Below are positions 61,257 through 64,000 of a DNA stretch of 64,000 nucleotides, one piece after another. A model generated the notes under the pieces. That model was not told the origin of the DNA and did not search any database. It was given only the letters and a program-made list of their open reading frames with translations. How positions within the stretch are numbered: position 1 is the stretch's first letter; every line of letters begins with the position of its first letter. A program made the translations under genes and the position numbers. The stretch comes from Elmis aenea (lineage: Eukaryota > Arthropoda > Insecta > Coleoptera > Elmidae), in NCBI GenBank assembly GCA_947652605.1, contig OX393581.1, positions 33,102,788 through 33,166,787 of the forward strand, written 5' to 3'.

Positions 61257-63048
61257 ATTTAAAAGGTTTTTCGCCCGTGTGTGTCTTCATATGTCGAGCA
61301 AGATCTGGTCTTTGACTGAAACAGTTCTCACAAATGTCACATTTATAAGGTTTTTCGGCCGTGTGTGTCCTCATATGAACACTGAGAAACTGTCGGTTAC
61401 TAACACATTTCTGACAAATGTCGCATTTATATTCATTTTTGTGTGCCCTTATATGACAATCGAGATAACTTTTGGAAGTAAAAAATTTCTCACAAATTTC
61501 ACATTTATAAGGTTTTTCGCCAGTGTGTGTCTTCATATGTCGAGTTAAATCGCTTCTTTGACTGAAGAATTTCTCACAAATGTCACATTTATAAGGTTTT
61601 TCGCCAATGTGTGTCTTCATATGTCGAGTTAAATCGCTTCTTTGACTGAAGAATTTCTCACAAATGTCACATTTATAAGGTTTTTCGCCCGTGTGTGTCT
61701 TCCTATGTCGAGCAAGATTTGGTCTTTCACTGAAACATTTCTCACAAATGTCACATTTATAAGGTTTTTCGCCCGTGTGTGTCCTCATATGAACACTGAG
61801 AAACTGTCGGTTACTAACACATTTCTGACAAATGTCGCATTTATAAGGTTTTTCGCCAGTGTGTGTCTTCATATGTTGAGTTAAATGGCTTCTTTGACTG
61901 AAGAATTTATCACAAATGTCACATTTATAAGGTTTTTCGCTCGTGTGTGTCTTCCTATGTCGAGCAAGATTTGGTCTTTCACTGAAACATTTCTCACAAA
62001 TGTCACATTTATAAGGTTTTTCGCCCGTGTGTGTCTTCATATGTCGAGCAAGATTTGGTCTTTGACTGAAACATTTCTCACAAATGTCACATTTATAAGG
62101 TTTTTCGCCCGTGTGTGTCCTCATATGAACACTGAGAAACTGTCGGTTACTAACACATTTCTGACAAATGTCGCATTTATATTCATTTTTGTGTGCCCTT
62201 ATATGACAATCGAGATAACTTTTGGAAGTAAAGAATTTCTCACAAATGTCACATTTATAAGGTTTTTCACCAGTGTGTGTCTTCATATGTTGAGTGAGAT
62301 TGCTTCTTTGAATGAACAATTTCTCACAAATGTCACATTTATAAGGTTTTTCGTCAGTGTGTGTCCTCATATGACAATCGAGATAACTTTTGGAAGTAAA
62401 GAATTTCTCACAAATGTCACATTTATAAGGTTTTTCGCTAGTGTGTGTCTTCATATGTCGAGTGCAATTGCTTCTATAATTGAAAGATTTCTCACAAATG
62501 TCACATTTATAAGGTTTTTCACCAGTGTGAATCTTTATATGATCATTTAAGGTATCTTGTTGATCGAAACATTTGTTACAAATATTACATTTTAATAATG
62601 TATGCTTGGAGTTAGATTTTACAGCTGTCGAATTACTTTTCTTGGTAAAACCCTCTTTGCGCAACTTTATTTTGTCTGCTTTTTTATATTCCTTGGACCC
62701 CTTATCATTTATACAGATTTGATGTAAACGAACGTAACAGTTTTTAAGTTTGTACTTACTTTGCAGCTTGTTCAGATCATTAATTTCATGCAAATATTGG
62801 TTTTTTGAAATAAAGTTGTTTTCATTTGTAAGAGAATTTTCTTGTAGGTTATGCATATCAAAGTTTTGTGTTTTACTGTTTAATACAACTGGAAAAATAT
62901 CATTAATATCATTTAAACATAATATTTCGTCATCTTCCAAGTGTGCTAACTTTTCCAATCCGGTGGCGTTCTTTTCACGCATCATAATATTTGAGTTATC
63001 AACATTACAACTTTTATGATTTTGTGTATGGTCGATTTGTGTGTCCAT
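61177..63048 (-). CDS. Multi-C2H2 zinc-finger protein (623 residues, truncated array)
   Basis: The start ATG is at 63048 (complement) and the stop at 61177. The first 150 or so residues have no KRAB or ZAD domain. They contain an acidic EDDEILCLND block and a basic region (KKADKIKLRKEGFTKK). Then come 16 complete C2H2 fingers (CDIC...H-x3-H with TGEKPYK linkers, first finger degenerate) and a 17th cut by a frameshift (RHEDTHGRKTL). Finger types recur in order: TSKSYL, SNRQFL, SQRPNL, SERPNL, SQRSDL. It is probably a nuclear DNA-binding protein. Homology to the broken paralog at 31683 continues upstream of this ATG (EVKEEFQSTNF, 63049-63200) but is interrupted by TAA 63064-63066, so the true start is lost or spliced. 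Expression is uncertain. Confidence 0.7.
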   Translation of the reverse strand: MDTQIDHTQNHKSCNVDNSNIMMREKNATGLEKLAHLEDDEILCLNDINDIFPVVLNSKTQNFDMHNLQENSLTNENNFISKNQYLHEINDLNKLQSKYKLKNCYVRLHQICINDKGSKEYKKADKIKLRKEGFTKKSNSTAVKSNSKHTLLKCNICNKCFDQQDTLNDHIKIHTGEKPYKCDICEKSFNYRSNCTRHMKTHTSEKPYKCDICEKFFTSKSYLDCHMRTHTDEKPYKCDICEKLFIQRSNLTQHMKTHTGEKPYKCDICEKFFTSKSYLDCHIRAHKNEYKCDICQKCVSNRQFLSVHMRTHTGEKPYKCDICEKCFSQRPNLARHMKTHTGEKPYKCDICEKCFSERPNLARHRKTHTSEKPYKCDICDKFFSQRSHLTQHMKTHTGEKPYKCDICQKCVSNRQFLSVHMRTHTGEKPYKCDICEKCFSERPNLARHRKTHTGEKPYKCDICEKFFSQRSDLTRHMKTHIGEKPYKCDICEKFFSQRSDLTRHMKTHTGEKPYKCEICEKFFTSKSYLDCHIRAHKNEYKCDICQKCVSNRQFLSVHMRTHTAEKPYKCDICENCFSQRPDLARHMKTHTGEKPFKCDICEKCFSERPNLARHEDTHGRKTL

Positions 63049-63199
63049 AAATTTACATTTATATTAACTACCGTCCATTACATTTCCACTTTGCAACATC
63101 TCTAAATTTTCTTCACAATTAAAATTAGTACTCTGAAATTCTTCTTTAACTTCAAACAAATTGCTATCTGGTTCAGATTCAGATCGGTAAACTTCAGAT

Positions 63200-63400
63200 G
63201 GTGTACACGTACACTGTTATAGGTGCGTTCGGGACGTACGCTCTTTTTGATTTATTTGCTCTTTTTTGCTCCACAGCGTTCGGGACGCGACTTTGGAGTG
63301 AAAAAGATCGCTCCGATGGGCGTTCGGGACTGCATGAGTGGAGTAAATAAATCTACTCTAATTTGCACCACAGAAGACATGCGCATTACGGATTGTTTAG
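63200..63400. repeat. Block of direct and nested inverted repeats (possible transposon end)
   Basis: GCGTTCGGGAC occurs three times in direct orientation (63225-63235, 63276-63286, 63320-63330). GATTTATTTGCTC (63249-63261) pairs with GAGTAAATAAATC (63341-63353), and TTTTTGCTCCA pairs with TGGAGTGAAAAA around a GCGTTCGGGACGC centre. It begins exactly where homology between the two zinc-finger paralogs ends. Confidence 0.6.
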
Positions 63401-63527
63401 TACATAATTACTTTTGAATTCTTTGAATTACCAGGTAGCAGGTACAGCATAAGATAAGATACAGTTAACATCCAGGCTTCGTATTATCGTGTTGCATTTG
63501 TGTACAAGTTGTTTGTGTTAAATAAAA

Positions 63528-64000
63528 ATGTTTAATAAAGAAAAATACGCCGTTGTTGTAGACGAAGTAGGAAGTCCAACGATAGAAAACAATCAAATTT
63601 TATTAATGAACATAGAAGGTATAGTGTATTATATTATTTTAAATAATTGGTTATAAAACTTTATTAATGTTGTTGCAGAACAGTCACTGGAATATATGCC
63701 AGCTACGAACGACATTCTTTCTCAATTAAGTGTAGAAGGAAAGGAAAACGTACCGCAAACGGAGAATAATGAAAAGTTATGGTCCCATGAAAATATTTTG
63801 TTTCTGATCCAAGAAATGAAAGATAACTATTTACAGTTTAATACTGGATACAAAAAGCCGTTTTGGCAGAAAGTTTCTAAAAAATTCAAGACTGAACTTA
63901 ACAGGGACATTAACGGTTTACAGTGCCAAACTAAGTGGAAGGAACTTCTTAAAAAATACAAAGCAGTAGTAGCACAGAACAAATCGTCTGGAAATCAACG
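63528..64000 (+). CDS. Myb/SANT-like (trihelix) DNA-binding protein, 5' part, runs off the window
   Basis: Exon 1 is 63528-63618 (MFNKEKYAVVVDEVGSPTIE, ending after 30 codons plus one base at G|GTATAG). The intron 63619-63678 has a TTGTTGCAG acceptor. Exon 2 is 63679 to the edge. From about residue 65 it carries LWSHENILFLIQEMKDNY, FWQKVSKKFKTEL, LQCQTKWKELLKKYK and NKSSGNQR. This is the Trp-spaced three-helix pattern of Myb/SANT-like (Myb_DNA-bind_4/5) domains. Such proteins are found both as host factors and as second genes of insect DNA transposons. The adjacent repeats favour a transposon-linked origin, but the rest of the gene is outside the window. Confidence 0.75.

Noticed and set aside
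60699..62550. Plus-strand frames of up to 221 codons with repeated [14 protein letters not shown]
   Set aside because: These are antisense readings of the minus-strand C2H2 finger array.

Overview
This is an AT-rich window from an insect nuclear genome. I infer a beetle from the style of the repeats, but that is not proven. The evidence for an arthropod is a spliced ortholog of the developmental regulator jing/AEBP2 with kilobase-scale introns, several DNA-transposon superfamilies (piggyBac, P/THAP9-like, hAT, mariner), a non-LTR retrotransposon tail, and many foldback repeats whose ends read TACAGGGTG / CACCCTGTA. No rRNA, tRNA or CRISPR array is recognisable. Most of the window does not code for protein.

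Layout. From 1 to 36.3 kb the window is mainly AT-rich non-coding DNA, probably the large 5' intron or upstream region of jing. It contains hAT-type MITEs (1758-2001, 11221-11493, 26424-26646), foldback elements (7357-7897, 22825-23477), a 5'-truncated non-LTR retrotransposon with a 14-bp target duplication (25648-26317), and a decayed C2H2 zinc-finger paralog broken by a mariner fragment (31683-32937). From 36.3 to 49.1 kb lie five coding exons of jing on the + strand: a long disordered region, three AEBP2-type zinc fingers, a basic patch and the conserved C-terminal domain. A region of about 5.6 kb without recognisable transposons follows and is probably its 3' UTR and flank.

From 54.7 kb to the right edge is a transposon island. 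It holds a hAT MITE (55385-55718) and a P/THAP9-like element (55910-59073) with its own 8-9 bp duplication, into which a deleted piggyBac (56148-57424, TTAA-flanked) has inserted. Next is a minus-strand C2H2 zinc-finger gene whose array (63048 down to about 59294) was homogenised by tandem duplication, broken by a duplicated 2-bp deletion and interrupted by a second TTAA-flanked piggyBac (59396-60440). At the right edge is the start of a two-exon gene with a Myb/SANT-like (trihelix) domain. Just upstream of it is a block of nested inverted repeats that seems to have cut off the 5' end of the zinc-finger gene, so the Myb-like gene may be transposon-borne.

Only jing is confidently a working host gene. 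The zinc-finger gene (623-residue open frame) may be expressed in truncated form. The Myb-like gene is intact as far as it can be seen. All other coding matches are broken transposon remnants.
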